Shown piece by piece: positions 49,645 to 53,971 of a stretch of DNA of 64,000 nucleotides; the first letter of the stretch is position 1; each line of letters starts with the position of its first letter. The notes beneath the pieces were generated by a model, which did not search any database, was not told the origin of the DNA, and saw nothing but the letters and a program-made list of their open reading frames with translations. The DNA comes from Aphrophora alni (lineage: Eukaryota; Arthropoda; Insecta; Hemiptera; Aphrophoridae), in contig OY740776.1 in NCBI GenBank assembly GCA_963513935.1, forward strand, positions 11,872,724 through 11,936,723, given 5' to 3'. The position numbers and the translations under genes are program-made.

Positions 49645-51480
49645 AACAAATATTTTTTGTATTGTTACTATTTAGTTTATTTAGTTTTAGTGGGTTTGTG
49701 AGATAATCTGTAATAACTATTTATTTTTGGTTTTGGAATACATTTGACCAATAACAAAGTTAGAACAAAATGTTTCAAAGTAATTTTAATTTGTGGGATT
49801 TAATTCACTAAAATTTTCTGTACTTTATCAATCTAGATACAAATATAGATTCTAATTCTCCTCTAACAAATTGTGTACTCCATGCGGGTGGAACTGCAAG
49901 CACAGCTATTTTTGTATAGATGTCAGTTGGTAAAATGTAAACTCACTCAACGGTATTAGTAGAACAATTTTTTATCCTTATTTATTATAAGTGTTGTGTT
50001 GACAAACAAAACTTAAAGTCATACTCTATATTTATTGACTGCAATAAATATCAAGAAAATAAAAATCGTATAATTTACAAATTATAAATATAATCTTAAA
50101 CCTTTATTCGATAAAGAAACACTAACTAAAACACATGTATGACAGCCATGCTGTGTGCCACATTTCTTTTTAACACCAGCATTAACAGCTTCTATAACTG
50201 TCAATTTGTCTGCGTACAATAGTGTTTTGTGCACATGTTTTGCCATTCCACGAAGTCTTATTCGATAAATAAACACTAACTAAAACACATGAAAAACACA
50301 AATAACAATCACTAAAAGTAAATCAACACGCATTTTTAGTTAACCTTCAAACTCGGACTGGATGATTGGACTAGACAATAGACGCATGTTCAGGGATAAA
50401 TGTTGTAATATGAATCTCCTTGAATAACTGAGCTATCTGGTTTCCCATTTGATTTATCAAGACAATTTTGATTTGTAGAAGTTTTCTAACCCAAAACTTT
50501 GATTTATAGAGGTCTGACCACAGGTCCTGCAGATGGAAACAAATCGAGGTATTATTGTCAACCCTTAGATTTATGATTTATAGAGGTAAGATAACATGGT
50601 AGAGGCAACAAGAATGTAATAAATTCGAACATCGAATAATTCGACTTCATGAGGTTCACTTAGTTATGATTTTGTCAAAATCGACTCATTTTAATAATTT
50701 TTTCTCAAAATTTTCCTTTATAAAGAAAGAAACAAAATTTTTTGGCACACAGGCCCAATTATTAAAACAAAAGCTCAAAAGGCCTTATTATTGAAGCAGC
50801 ATCTTGATTACTGTTATTAAAACTCAATTTCAATAAGAAACTAATTACAGTATTTAAAGCAAAAGAAAATAATTTTAGGCTCTTTTTAAATCTACAAATA
50901 TGTTTCAACTTTTTTTTTTCCAAGACTAAGATAGTATTGAGTGTGACTACAGTCGGTACTCGGTGAAATTCCATAATAAGGCAAAACAAAAATGATAAAG
51001 CACTTATAATTTCACAAACAACAATTTATTTGCTACAGCTGTTTCGCCGTTAGGCGTCGTCAGACAACTGTTCTTAGTTGTCTGACAATGCCTAACGGCA
51101 AAACAGCTGTAGCAATAAATTGTTGTTTGTGAAATTATAAGTGCTTTATCGTTTTTGTTTTGCCAGACTAAGATAGAATCAAAAAATATTAAATTTCACT
51201 TTTGACTGATAATTACCAAACTAATATTTTTGGGAAGATGACAATGAATACTTTTTCTTTAATAAGTGTATGTGAGAGAGAGAGAAAGTTTGTGCAATGT
51301 TTTTACACCGTTGATTTATTTTATCATAATAAAACCGTTATAATATAAATCCTTCTTATTGCACACACAGAACTAATGCATCAATTTATTTAGTTTGTAA
51401 TGTTGTTATTTGGCCATGTTGTTGATTTTATTAGGAGCTTGCAGCTGATGATATCACTCCAAGACGCCAGACCCGACTAA
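195..51480 (+). CDS. kazrin: kazrin (KAZN) orthologue, 3' portion, 12 coding exons
   Basis: Spliced exons 195-322, 6191-6340, 9100-9337, 15373-15456, 23810-23903, 37472-37644, 39709-39908, 40521-40709, 42832-42990, 43917-44040, 46932-47076 and 51435-51480 give one open frame of 576 residues plus stop, with consistent phases at every junction. Residues 1-93 are a charged coiled coil, about 94-289 a Ser/Gly-rich linker ending in a basic SISRVFAR segment, and about 290-561 three SAM domains. This order, and motifs such as NVKSGK, HRKKLRLAIE and WTNQR, match vertebrate kazrin, a cytoplasmic scaffold linked to periplakin/desmosomes, p120-type catenins and endosome/dynein traffic; the insect role is inferred. 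The N-terminal exons and promoter lie outside the window. Exons use ordinary codons in very AT-rich surroundings. Identification is firm; the last exon and obligatory use of the 84-bp exon are less certain. Confidence 0.93.
440..1962. mobile_element. Possible pogo/Tigger-like non-autonomous element
   Basis: The left end starts CAGTGGAACCTCAATATGAC and the right end, reversed, reads CAGAGGAACTTCGATGGTAT. This matches the CAGTGGAACCTCGAT-type termini common in pogo/Tigger elements. A TA follows the right end, but the left flank is CA, so the target duplication is not clean. No transposase is visible. The TIR element at 768-1415 lies inside it. Superfamily and limits are uncertain. Confidence 0.35.
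768..1415. mobile_element. Non-autonomous TIR element, superfamily unknown
   Basis: The left arm (768-805: TACGAACAGAACAAGTGGG, then TCGCGGTCGATGTCGACA) is repeated inverted at about 1328-1413. The right arm is interrupted by about 45 bp of extra CCACC/CGCGAC-rich sequence. The direct repeat CTAAGCG flanks both ends (761-767 and 1416-1422), consistent with a 7-8 bp target duplication, with one or two extra C bases at the right junction. The interior has no convincing ORF. Confidence 0.6.
2225..2760. other. GC-richer segment with hairpins, possibly LTR-derived
   Basis: Two short perfect palindromes stand out: AACGGTGA...TCACCGTT (about 2314-2350) and AAACCCAA...GGGGCC-gttc-GGCCC-TTGGGTTT (2397-2434). 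Base composition is richer in CG dinucleotides than the surroundings. It could be part of a solo LTR or another mobile element, but I cannot define ends or a target duplication. Confidence 0.25.
3463..4850 (+). repeat. Dispersed repeat family 1, copy in exon A-B intron
   Basis: It starts with an AATGGTGCAAAAA...CTCACCCATCC...CTAACC module and ends with a module holding CAAATTTTGAGTTAT, ACCAAATTTGA, CTGACAG, CCACTTTTT and CATAACTTTCTCTATACT. The same two modules, in the same order, recur at 7811-8560 and 14272-15250 and in reverse at 18420-19030 and 52440-53065. Isolated second modules occur at 9715-10100, 26165-26430 and 61390-61750; isolated first modules in reverse at 36956-37060, 51266-51320 and 59260-59390. 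It has no ORF. Autonomous partner unknown. Confidence 0.6.
3867..3950. repeat. (AT)n microsatellite framed by a 12-bp inverted repeat
   Basis: CACACTGCGATA at 3886-3897 and its complement TATCGCAGTGTG at 3938-3949 flank an uninterrupted AT run of about 38 bp. A further TA run precedes the left arm. The layout could extrude as a cruciform. It may be the core of a small foldback element that expanded by slippage. Confidence 0.8.
6191..6340 (+). CDS. kazrin: kazrin exon B: coiled-coil segment
   Basis: Acceptor TTCTTTAG|CGT and donor GAG|gtatga; 150 bp, phase 0 to phase 0, 50 residues. The sequence is strongly Glu/Arg-rich (REEREREREREW-like, then LLRHARDEAE and AAQLDLKEQQ), the second conserved part of the kazrin coiled coil. 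It continues the heptad pattern of the preceding exon without insertion. Confidence 0.92.
7975..8232 (+). repeat. Dispersed family 2 (SINE-like), copy 1
   Basis: It begins TTGTTTAAAGGCAAAA, contains GAATACTCTAATAGTGTC, GACCTGACA and CCAAAACTAC, and ends GGATTCCCAAGCCTGTACCC. Other copies: 41940-42160 and 56300-56530 (+), with reverse copies near 26815-27220, 36325-36500 and 48960-49075 and a 5' fragment at 15900-15960. The length near 250 bp, lack of an ORF and many copies suggest a SINE or MITE; I see no clear tRNA head or target duplication. Confidence 0.6.
8611..8645 (-). ncRNA. Degenerate hammerhead-like motif
   Basis: Read on the minus strand: TTGATGA, then TGGGA-taaaa-GTTCT as a weakened stem II, then GAAAC and ACGTTA. 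Compared with the core CTGANGA...GAAA, the first C is T and stem II is partly broken, so it is probably inactive. The surrounding 8575-8765 aligns with 59005-59170, which carries an intact version. Confidence 0.4.
9100..9337 (+). CDS. kazrin: kazrin exon C: Ser/Gly-rich linker
   Basis: Acceptor CCTTTTCAG|GCT, donor GATG|gtaaat; 238 bp entering in phase 0 and leaving in phase 1. It encodes residues 94-172, starting ARRQLSAAG and running into a low-complexity Ser/Gly/Asp/Thr region (SDQESLASVS, CSADSGVRGSS, NLSDSTTD). It is probably disordered. It is locally GC-richer than its introns, which supports coding. The antisense frame here is also open (9138-9332), but that is a shadow. Confidence 0.88.
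9366..9422. repeat. Near-perfect hairpin just inside the intron
   Basis: TTACGTTAAATCTAACAAGC, then AATT, is followed after a five-base loop by its complement, with one bulged base. The arms are about 24 bp and start 29 bp after the exon C donor. A weaker set of related GCATGTTAACATTTAA repeats follows to about 9500. It may be a small MITE or foldback remnant. In the pre-mRNA it would form a stable stem next to the splice site. Confidence 0.8.
12030..13930. repeat. Rearranged repeat family 3 (direct and inverted ~0.5-kb modules)
   Basis: The modules at about 13060-13330 and 13560-13800 are direct repeats about 500 bp apart. Both hold TTTGAATATT, GAGCT, a TGTGGTAT box, a GATTTTG(C/G)ACAC box, a TATCAATAT box and CATTTTTTGAA...GCTATATTTT. 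The TGTGGTAT module appears in reverse at about 12815-13010 and probably 12040-12200. There is no ORF. It may be a multi-copy noncoding transposon tail, but limits and class are unknown. Confidence 0.5.
12362..12515. repeat. Palindromic (foldback) element, ~70-bp arms
   Basis: The left arm 12362-12431 and right arm 12441-12515 are imperfect reverse complements around a loop ATATCAAT. The innermost part (GATACATGAGCTATAATAAC) is almost perfect. On the minus strand the left arm contains CTGAGGA and, downstream, GAAACACATTTATT, loosely like the hammerhead cores seen elsewhere in the window, but I cannot pair a convincing stem II. Confidence 0.65.
15373..15456 (+). CDS. kazrin: kazrin exon D: 84-bp cassette-type linker exon
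   Basis: Acceptor TATGTTCTAG|GT and donor CAAT|gtgagt bound 84 bp that enters and leaves in phase 1, so it can be included or skipped without changing frame. Included, it adds 28 residues reading TPTITIEASNVDMD then SVSLLSAHVPLYQ. The codons are open only in this phase and link smoothly to GVTTPK-type sequence in the next exon. I infer it to be a real exon from splice sites, phase match and coding character. I cannot confirm it by homology from memory. Confidence 0.75.
16040..16560 (+). pseudogene. Decayed LINE C-terminal segment
   Basis: With frame changes, short stretches read like the end of a LINE ORF2. One is IVTGQYLHSFNLSD followed by a Ser/Cys/Glu-rich stretch, recalling the TGH...L..L.L.D...C..C...E block after the RNase H domain. 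Stops and frameshifts are frequent. The following 16640-16980 includes a clean short frame (DLPIQFNISYKDQ) with a second, broken copy at about 5830-5960. Confidence 0.4.
17300..17660 (+). pseudogene. Decayed LINE reverse-transcriptase 3' segment
   Basis: One frame reads KMGLKINYIKTKAMRV then SQKKIINGN, the conserved GLKIN..KTK.M...ING block near the end of LINE reverse transcriptases. About 60 bp later a frame resembles IGHTLRK...NSIG and a Gly/Arg-rich QGR.RPGR segment, the usual C-terminus of RTE/CR1-like ORFs. Several stops and shifts show it is dead. Confidence 0.6.
19542..20260 (-). mobile_element. mariner-family deletion derivative with broken transposase
   Basis: The element is bounded by TA on both sides. 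The left terminus CTGGGTGTTTCAAATTGAAT and the reversed right terminus CCGGGTGTTTCAAAATTAAT match, and similarity continues inward for about 100 bp (AGCGGGG...TTAACGC...TATAAATGA.ACATCAAATG). On the minus strand two overlapping frames (20187-19873 and 19966-19661) encode the catalytic C-terminal half of a DD34D-type transposase: FFGEATVTGTSYLDTLQLW, FIFQQDGALPHWH, then WSPDLTPCDFYLWG and RLDVCRVMNGAHIEHL. A frameshift lies near 19915-19930 and the N-terminal DNA-binding half is deleted, so it is not autonomous. Confidence 0.9.
20430..20640 (-). pseudogene. mariner transposase fragment (helix-turn-helix region)
   Basis: The minus strand reads HLVTIRELVGEMGIDIGPVY followed by STLNKDLLLQSAKP. 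This resembles the second helix-turn-helix of mariner transposases (TIRELAEE.GIS.G.V..IL...L.M..V.AK). The sequence further upstream on this strand is degraded. It is separate from, and a different part of the protein than, the element ending at 20260. Confidence 0.5.
20940..21380. other. GC-rich segment, possibly solo-LTR-like
   Basis: This stretch is much richer in G+C and CG than its surroundings, with CGAGCCGACCGAGGGTC and CCAGCCAGCCGGAGCTTCC, and an AATAAA in its middle. Such composition is common in LTRs of insect retroelements. I cannot find matching terminal dinucleotides or a target duplication, and there is no gag-pol sequence nearby. Confidence 0.25.
23810..23903 (+). CDS. kazrin: kazrin exon E: linker
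   Basis: Acceptor TGTTGACAG|CT, donor TCAAG|gtgaga; 94 bp, phase 1 to phase 2. It encodes VTTPKECSSPSLSPLN then AHSFSRSLDNSTLS, a Ser/Pro-rich stretch that corresponds in position to the phospho-rich linker of vertebrate kazrin. The next exon supplies the last base of an Arg codon. Confidence 0.88.
24823..25275 (+). mobile_element. Hammerhead-bearing retroelement insertion, 453 bp
   Basis: AGAAATTTATT occurs directly on both sides (24812-24822 and 25276-25286), and the uninterrupted paralogous copy near 24080 shows what the site looked like before insertion. Inside, AATATAGTTAATTA (24863-24876) is inverted at the right end (25262-25275). A hammerhead-like core lies at 25182-25226. There is no ORF. 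Penelope-like elements and retrozymes are the known eukaryotic retroelements carrying such ribozymes, so this is probably a 5'-truncated or non-autonomous member. Confidence 0.55.
25182..25226 (+). ncRNA. Type I hammerhead ribozyme motif, intact core
   Basis: The order is GGGC (stem I strand), CTGACGA, then GCC...GGC as stem II with an inner ACA/TGT pair, GAAA, then CAGCGCTG as a self-complementary stem III, then TA and GCC pairing back with GGC. All invariant core positions are present (CTGANGA, GAAA, UH before the cleavage site). The very short palindromic stem III implies action as a dimer, as described for Penelope-type hammerheads. Activity is untested. Confidence 0.65.
27457..33983. repeat. 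A/C-rich minisatellite arrays, ~30-31-bp unit
   Basis: Variants alternate AAC AAC AAA AAC and AAC AAC AAT AAC inside a frame of TGTAAAC...AAACCGACAAA or AAACCGTCAAAATATAAAC. The + strand (sense to kazrin) carries very little G, the minus strand little C. Arrays between the 167-bp units are about 400-1100 bp. Those adjoining a 167-bp unit have conserved edges: ...AACCGACCAACTGTAAAC before it and ACTGTAAAC...CTCACCAAATG...ACGAAAGAAATAACTG after it. The repeat therefore has higher-order organisation. Confidence 0.9.
27841..34150. repeat. Eight copies of a fixed 167-bp unit
   Basis: Copies lie at 27841-28007, 28948-29114, 29796-29962, 31066-31232, 31737-31903, 32311-32477, 33249-33415 and 33984-34150, all in the same orientation. 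Each starts CAGTATCAGGAGAATATAAT and ends near GAATGTCACTAGTAAC. Within each unit the start is repeated directly about 120 bp later (CAGTATCAGGAAAATATAAT), and TATCAGGAGAATAT is matched by the inverted ATATTCACCTGATA. All eight have the same length by my coordinates despite scattered substitutions. Short frames crossing them are not genes. Confidence 0.9.
34505..34750. repeat. Dispersed family 4, copy 1
   Basis: It shares with 57460-57715 the blocks CTATGTTTTGATAA.GGA, AAATCATTCA, CACAAACTACT.TGTTATT, CAGTCTAT..TAATAGG and AAATGGCATATCAG.TGAAAT, in the same order and orientation. It has no ORF and no clear terminal repeats. Class unknown. Confidence 0.6.
35056..36002 (+). pseudogene. Decayed mariner element with transposase remnants
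   Basis: The termini GTGTCCAGAAAGTA...CTGTTT (about 35056) and, reversed, CAGAGAGTAAGTACTGTTTT (about 35993) are inverted. Between about 35290 and 35860, broken frames read VRSGLSSVINKNLVKWIRK, LHEIVTDRVGYWK, VTGDETRPECLIS and STRRIMCTVVNIT-type pieces. These are recognisable mariner transposase blocks in the correct order, separated by stops and frameshifts. It is a different mariner lineage from the element at 19542-20260 and is not functional. Confidence 0.75.
37472..37644 (+). CDS. kazrin: kazrin exon F: basic SISRVFAR segment
   Basis: Acceptor TTTTTACCAG|A, donor GATG|gtatga; 173 bp, phase 2 to phase 1. It encodes SVEQLSSPPLEVEPVRRGK, a Gly/Ser/Arg stretch, then GSISRVFARNRHRKVPS. The SISRVFAR block followed by basic residues is the hallmark just before the SAM domains in kazrin (human has a near-identical phrase). 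The basic cluster could act as a localisation or lipid-binding signal. Confidence 0.93.
37877..38330. repeat. Tandem duplication of a 227-bp unit
   Basis: Two adjacent copies begin GACCAGAGATGTATTGT at 37877 and 38104 and differ at only a few positions (for example TGCTCCCC versus TACTCTCC). Each ends in a run of CTAACCTAACCT-type pentamers, longer in the second copy. The low divergence makes this a recent event compared with the neighbouring LINE and mariner remnants. Confidence 0.9.
38308..38346. repeat. (CCTAA)n interstitial telomere-like tract
   Basis: About seven uninterrupted CCTAA pentamers, the complement of the insect telomere repeat TTAGG. Shorter runs occur at 38088-38106 and as TTAGGTTAGG near 14540 and 59335. 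It is an interstitial tract within an intron, not a chromosome end. Confidence 0.85.
38950..39330 (+). pseudogene. LINE RNase H domain remnant
   Basis: Broken frames read VVWCFTDGHGLDGNNFT (compare the YTDGS... start of RNase H) and, after a gap, WIMSHSG.ESYEKADDLAKQ, the conserved W..SHSG..GNE.ADELAK block. The distance between the two blocks fits a LINE RNase H domain. Stop codons make it non-functional. Confidence 0.6.
39709..39908 (+). CDS. kazrin: kazrin exon G: first SAM domain, N-terminal half
   Basis: Acceptor TTGTTATAG|AT, donor AAA|gtaagt; 200 bp, phase 1 to phase 0. A lead-in (SPLTEEGYAEKLRLLREAA) is followed by PMERWRAPTVLAWLEIALGM and PQYGPRCAENVKSGK, the first helices of SAM1. 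The WL.....MP.Y...C.ENVKSGK pattern is specific to kazrin/liprin-type SAM1. The next exon completes the domain. Confidence 0.95.
39909..40520 (+). other. Intron between exons G and H
   Basis: A 0.6-kb AT-rich intron. I see no repeat or gene in it. Confidence 0.8.
40521..40709 (+). CDS. kazrin: kazrin exon H: SAM1 end and SAM2 start
   Basis: Acceptor TTATTTTCAG|GTC, donor CAG|gtatat; 189 bp, phase 0 both sides, 63 residues. VLLELSDLELECGLGITH and MHRKKLRLAIEEHR close SAM1; LGHTWVSSEWLPDLGLAQ opens SAM2. The split exactly before the Tyr of the SAM2 Q|YS motif agrees with the next exon. Confidence 0.95.
41680..41945 (+). pseudogene. LINE RNase H remnant
   Basis: Frames broken by shifts read QAEIHAIERCVQFNLDRK, then TGSTGVEGNELARMEAST and YIGTELFCGLEDAYFKEV. 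These correspond to Q.EI.AI..C, the G..G.EGNELAD.EA block and the P.IG.EPFCGL tail of LINE RNase H domains. It is inactive. Confidence 0.65.
41940..42160 (+). repeat. Dispersed family 2 (SINE-like), copy
   Basis: It starts TTGTTGTTTAAAGGCGCAAA and includes GATTACTCTAATAGTGTCAG and AACCCAAGACTACATGAA, collinear with 7975-8232 and 56300-56530. It abuts the LINE RNase H remnant, so it could have inserted there or been mobilised with it. Confidence 0.65.
42832..42990 (+). CDS. kazrin: kazrin exon I: SAM2 core
   Basis: Acceptor TTTAATAG|TAT, donor CAG|gtaatt; 159 bp, phase 0 both sides. It encodes YSENFATNMVDARMLDHL, SKKELEKFLGVTRKFHQ and ASIVHGIHLLRMMKYD. It matches the kazrin SAM2 pattern Y...F....VD.RML..L...DLEK.L.V..KFHQ.S...GI.LL closely. 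An open frame runs on into the intron but is not conserved. Confidence 0.95.
42991..43916 (+). other. Intron between exons I and J
   Basis: A 0.9-kb AT-rich intron with a poly-A run near 43517-43531. Nothing else recognisable. Confidence 0.8.
43917..44040 (+). CDS. kazrin: kazrin exon J: SAM3 start
   Basis: Acceptor TTTCTTACAG|GCT, donor AAAG|gtaagt; 124 bp, phase 0 to phase 1. ALAVRRHQCETIDADPLVW, TNQRFIRWARNIDLGE and YADNLK match the RRARCET...DPVVWTNQRVLKW...IDL.EYADNL stretch at the SAM2-SAM3 junction of kazrin. Confidence 0.95.
44702..44886. mobile_element. hAT-type MITE, 185 bp, with 8-bp target duplication
   Basis: ATAGGTTA lies directly on both sides (44694-44701 and 44887-44894). 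The ends CGTGGGCGTACCCAG and, reversed, CAAGGGCATACCCAG form a 15-bp TIR with three mismatches, and subterminal GGGGGG/CCCCCC runs extend the pairing. There is no ORF. The 8-bp duplication and short TIR fit the hAT superfamily. The perfect duplication suggests recent insertion. Confidence 0.85.
45420..45790 (-). pseudogene. LINE ORF2 3' remnant, reversed
   Basis: On the minus strand a partly continuous frame reads LNNLESLLKTESRILRRM, then TCYILKSNKERGEKLENHNE and KKAAEILRALDPNR. It resembles the LN.LE..ERRILRKI...Y.LRSN.ELYE.....R.R....GH segment after the reverse transcriptase of insect LINEs. Stops interrupt it. Confidence 0.5.
46300..46576 (-). repeat. tRNA-derived SINE candidate
   Basis: Read on the minus strand from 46576, GGGAGCTCGGTTGTCAGAG resembles an A box region and CACAGGTTTGAACCC, about 50 bp later, is a near-consensus B box (GGTTCGAANCC). 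This spacing fits a tRNA-type RNA polymerase III promoter. A non-tRNA body follows to about 46300. It does not fold into an intact tRNA, so it is a SINE or tRNA pseudogene. Confidence 0.5.
46932..47076 (+). CDS. kazrin: kazrin exon K: SAM3 end
   Basis: Acceptor CACATTGCAG|AC, donor GCAAG|gtatgt; 145 bp, phase 1 to phase 2. SGVHGALVVLEPSLSGD, TMATALGIPPSRHMIRRHL and TTELEALVLPA match the GVHGAVLVLEP.F....MATALGIP..K..LRRHL segment of kazrin SAM3. If the donor is not used, the frame runs 18 further codons to a TAG ending at 47131, a possible alternative C-terminus. Confidence 0.95.
48231..48903 (-). mobile_element. piggyBac-like deletion derivative, 673 bp
   Basis: TTAA lies immediately outside both ends (48227-48230 and 48904-48907). 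The terminal inverted repeat CCCTTCAACGCGGT is perfect over 14 bp, and related CGGTTC/CCGCC subterminal motifs continue. On the minus strand an ATG at 48483 opens an 82-residue acidic frame (MDYAQMEFHCDPNIEGNHD...) that runs into the left TIR. This fits the acidic N-terminus of piggyBac transposases, the rest having been deleted. The other 420 bp would be 5' leader. It cannot transpose alone. Confidence 0.85.
49600..49642. repeat. (AT)n microsatellite
   Basis: About 21 TA repeats in an uninterrupted run, preceded by a poly-T tract at 49574-49588. Ordinary intronic microsatellite. Confidence 0.95.
51030..51067 (-). ncRNA. Type I hammerhead ribozyme motif, intact core
   Basis: Minus strand: TTGT, CTGACGA, cGCC-TAAC-GGC, GAAA, CAGCTG, TA, GCAA. 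Stem II is a 3-bp GCC/GGC helix with a TAAC loop, stem III the palindrome ACAGCTGT, and stem I TTGT with GCAA (one G-U). All conserved core bases are present. As with 25182-25226, the short self-complementary stem III suggests dimeric folding. Confidence 0.65.
51078..51115 (+). ncRNA. Mutated hammerhead-like motif
   Basis: Plus-strand partner of 51030-51067: CTGACAA replaces CTGACGA and the GAAA box is AAAA, so two invariant G residues are changed to A. Stem II (GCC-TAAC-GGC) and stem III (ACAGCTGT) are kept. It is likely inactive. Confidence 0.5.
51435..51480 (+). CDS. kazrin: kazrin exon L: tentative last coding exon
   Basis: TTTTATTAG|GAGC is the first good acceptor after the SAM3 exon. 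In the required phase it completes an Arg codon and adds SLQLMISLQDARPD before TAA at 51478-51480. The tail is short and not conserved in my memory of the family. Another frame here (ELAADDITPRRQ, ending TAG at 51484) looks as protein-like but is out of phase. The true terminal exon could differ. Confidence 0.45.
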
Positions 51481-51556
51481 CCTAGTGGATGGATCTCAAA
51501 CTAGTTTTATAGCTTCCTAGGACTGTGCGAATATATACAATTTTTAGGTTGAATCA

Positions 51557-51562
51557 AATAAA
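51557..51562 (+). terminator. Possible poly(A) signal
   Basis: AATAAA 77 bp after the proposed stop codon. In such AT-rich DNA the hexamer is common, so this is only a candidate 3' end. Confidence 0.2.
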
Positions 51563-53971
51563 ATTTTATTATTCCGCCCTAGAAAATTTAAAAATTATAA
51601 ATTATTAGACACCCTTGAAGGAAATTATTAGACAATTATTTAAGTATTTACAAATCGTTGTATAATATTTTAATTGCTGATCAGCAAAATTCATTGTTAA
51701 CTAAAATAACTAGTGCACAAATTTCAACTAGATCTGGTTTGGAATCTGGAACTTTTTATACTTGGATGTTTCATCAACTGTATTGAAAGTTTTAGCTTCG
51801 AACCAGAAAGGTTTTATATATAAAGCCAAAGGAACTTCTGTAAGAAGAAGCGACAACTCGATAAAAATACGAGACAGAAATATTTAGTGTATACGAATTT
51901 TTCTGTTAACACATATATACAAGGCAGTAAAATTAAGTTGTATTTGCCACACAGAAAACTATATTACGTGATTTTGCAAAGCAATTTAATTTCAAATCCA
52001 AATAATTTTTTTTCAGGTTTGTAACCTTGTTTAAGGTAGAGGAGGAAGATGGTATCTGACACTTTAAATTTGGCTTAGCATCAACTTATTTTCATCAAAT
52101 AAATTTTACATATTCGTAATCAGAATAACTTCTAGTTTTATTTGATACTCTACATATAATATTAAAAAAGGTATTATTTTGTTACTGTTATATTTTTCCT
52201 ATATTATGTGGGACAATACAAAGAATATAAATGCCAAGTTTGAAATATATAGGATTTATCGGTTTGTCTGTGTAGTCGGATTGTGATTTACAGACAAATT
52301 AGACAGACAGACACTCATGTGAAATTATAAGGGTATTTGGTTTACCCTAAAACCTTAAAACTATATCCTCTTATTTTTCTTGTTTAGGGTAAAAATAAAC
52401 ATTGTTTTTGTAAACATAAACTTTTTAAAACCTATATGATTATTATTTTATAATAATTTTAAACAACAAAACAGTTGTTGACTTTTTATGGTGTATATAC
52501 CTAATCTGTAGACCAATTTTATTCAAATTGTGTTGGGCGTATTATTGGCCATATCTTAGAACATTTTTCAGTTTTTTTGTTAACTCAAAATTTGCGGAAG
52601 ATGTCATAAAAAAAAGGGAAAAAAGAAGATTTATTCAAGGGAAGCCTGTAAGTGTAAACCCAAACAAAAAGTATCAGATGCCATCTCTCCAAAAAAGCTA
52701 GTTTCTAATTTATAAATAAAAAAATAGCTATCGTATGTTATAAAAAGTTTTTTTTGCTCCATCAATTTCGTTCAGTTTGTCGTGAAATGTGAAGATTTAT
52801 GACACAAACTCATTTCCAAAGAAAAGTTATATTACCATTCAGGAAAAATTGGCAAAAATCGTTAATGAACCTTGATCTCTCTCCGTCATTAAAAACTCGA
52901 TTTTAATCAAATATGCTTTACTCTGATGATGTATTTACAGCACAATTAAAGCAAGATCAAGGTCTTAATTTAAATAGATAATTTTTGTCCAAAGACGGTG
53001 TTGCTAGATCATTTTCACTTCTTGATAAACAGAAAGTTGTTGCAATGTTTAAGCACCATTTATTAGGATATCACATTTTCGTCTGATTCACTCATTTGAT
53101 AACTTAACACCTCTGGTTCCAATCTTGATTTGGTTGAAATTTTTCACTTGTTTTAGTGTCTTTACTTGGTATGTGTTTGTATTGTTATAATTATTTTGTT
53201 TGTATTGTTTAATAAAAGTCAACTTAAGTAATAGCTGGCTTCATTCTTAACTTTAAAAATATACTAAATTGATATTGGGCCTTCAAAACTGTATTGTAAT
53301 ATGTGATTTCAAATTGTGAGTGTTATAAAATAATCATGATCTATTACAGATATTTAAATTACTAAAAATTTCTTTTACCTTAAAATTGAAAAGGGGGAAA
53401 AAAAACTTTGATTTGATTTACTTTTTTGATCATTCGCACAGTCCTCATGTTTTCCTCTTGATCTTTGTTTTATTCTTTACCTTCTTCAATTTTATTAGAC
53501 ATTTGAGATCTTAGTTTCTAAAGTTATAATTTGTTTGTCCTTTTCTTTCTTTTTTTGCACCGAGTGATATTGTTAATTTATTTTAGCTAGTATTCTTCAA
53601 TTACCTCATGTTAATATGTACAAATTTATTTTATTTATATTAACATTTATTAACAAAAAATTGTGATAGGGTTGCCACCTCACCCAGGGTTACCATTCCA
53701 CCCATCTATTCTGTAATAAGAAGGATAAACTAAAGGTAAATGTCATCTACGGAAAGCTCATGAGCTCTTCTTAACCTAACTTTTACCAATCAATCTGTTA
53801 TTTTGATATGCCTTACAATATCAAAGAAGTTGATAATTTATTTACGGTCAACATGTAATATCTGAGGTTTTCATGTCTCAATATACGGAGTCATCAAAAG
53901 GTGTCCATGATTTCAAGTTACTAAGCTTATTTAATGTAACAGCAGATATTTCTTGTTGAAACTCCATATTC

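Larger units (their letters stand above)
50980..51165. mobile_element. Foldback of two head-to-head hammerhead-bearing ends
   Basis: The arms of about 85 bp are nearly perfect reverse complements, running from GGCAAAACAAAAATGATAAA on the left to TTTATCGTTTTTGTTTTGCC on the right. The centre CAGACAACTG-ttctta-GTTGTCTG is itself palindromic. Each arm carries a hammerhead core reading outward: intact on the minus strand (51030-51067), mutated on the plus strand (51078-51115). It looks like two ends of one retroelement joined in inverted orientation. Confidence 0.75.
47077..51434 (+). other. Intron between exon K and the last coding exon
   Basis: A 4.4-kb intron. It holds a piggyBac-like derivative (48231-48903), a reversed family 2 copy (48960-49075), poly-T (49341-49359) and (AT)n (49600-49642) runs, a foldback with hammerhead cores (50980-51165) and a reversed family 1 module (51266-51320). 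47140-48220 and 49650-50970 show nothing specific. Confidence 0.75.

Noticed and set aside
51435..51484. Tail ELAADDITPRRQTRLT as the kazrin C-terminus
   Set aside because: It needs phase 0 entry, whereas the SAM3 exon leaves in phase 2. Kept only as a possibility if another donor is used.
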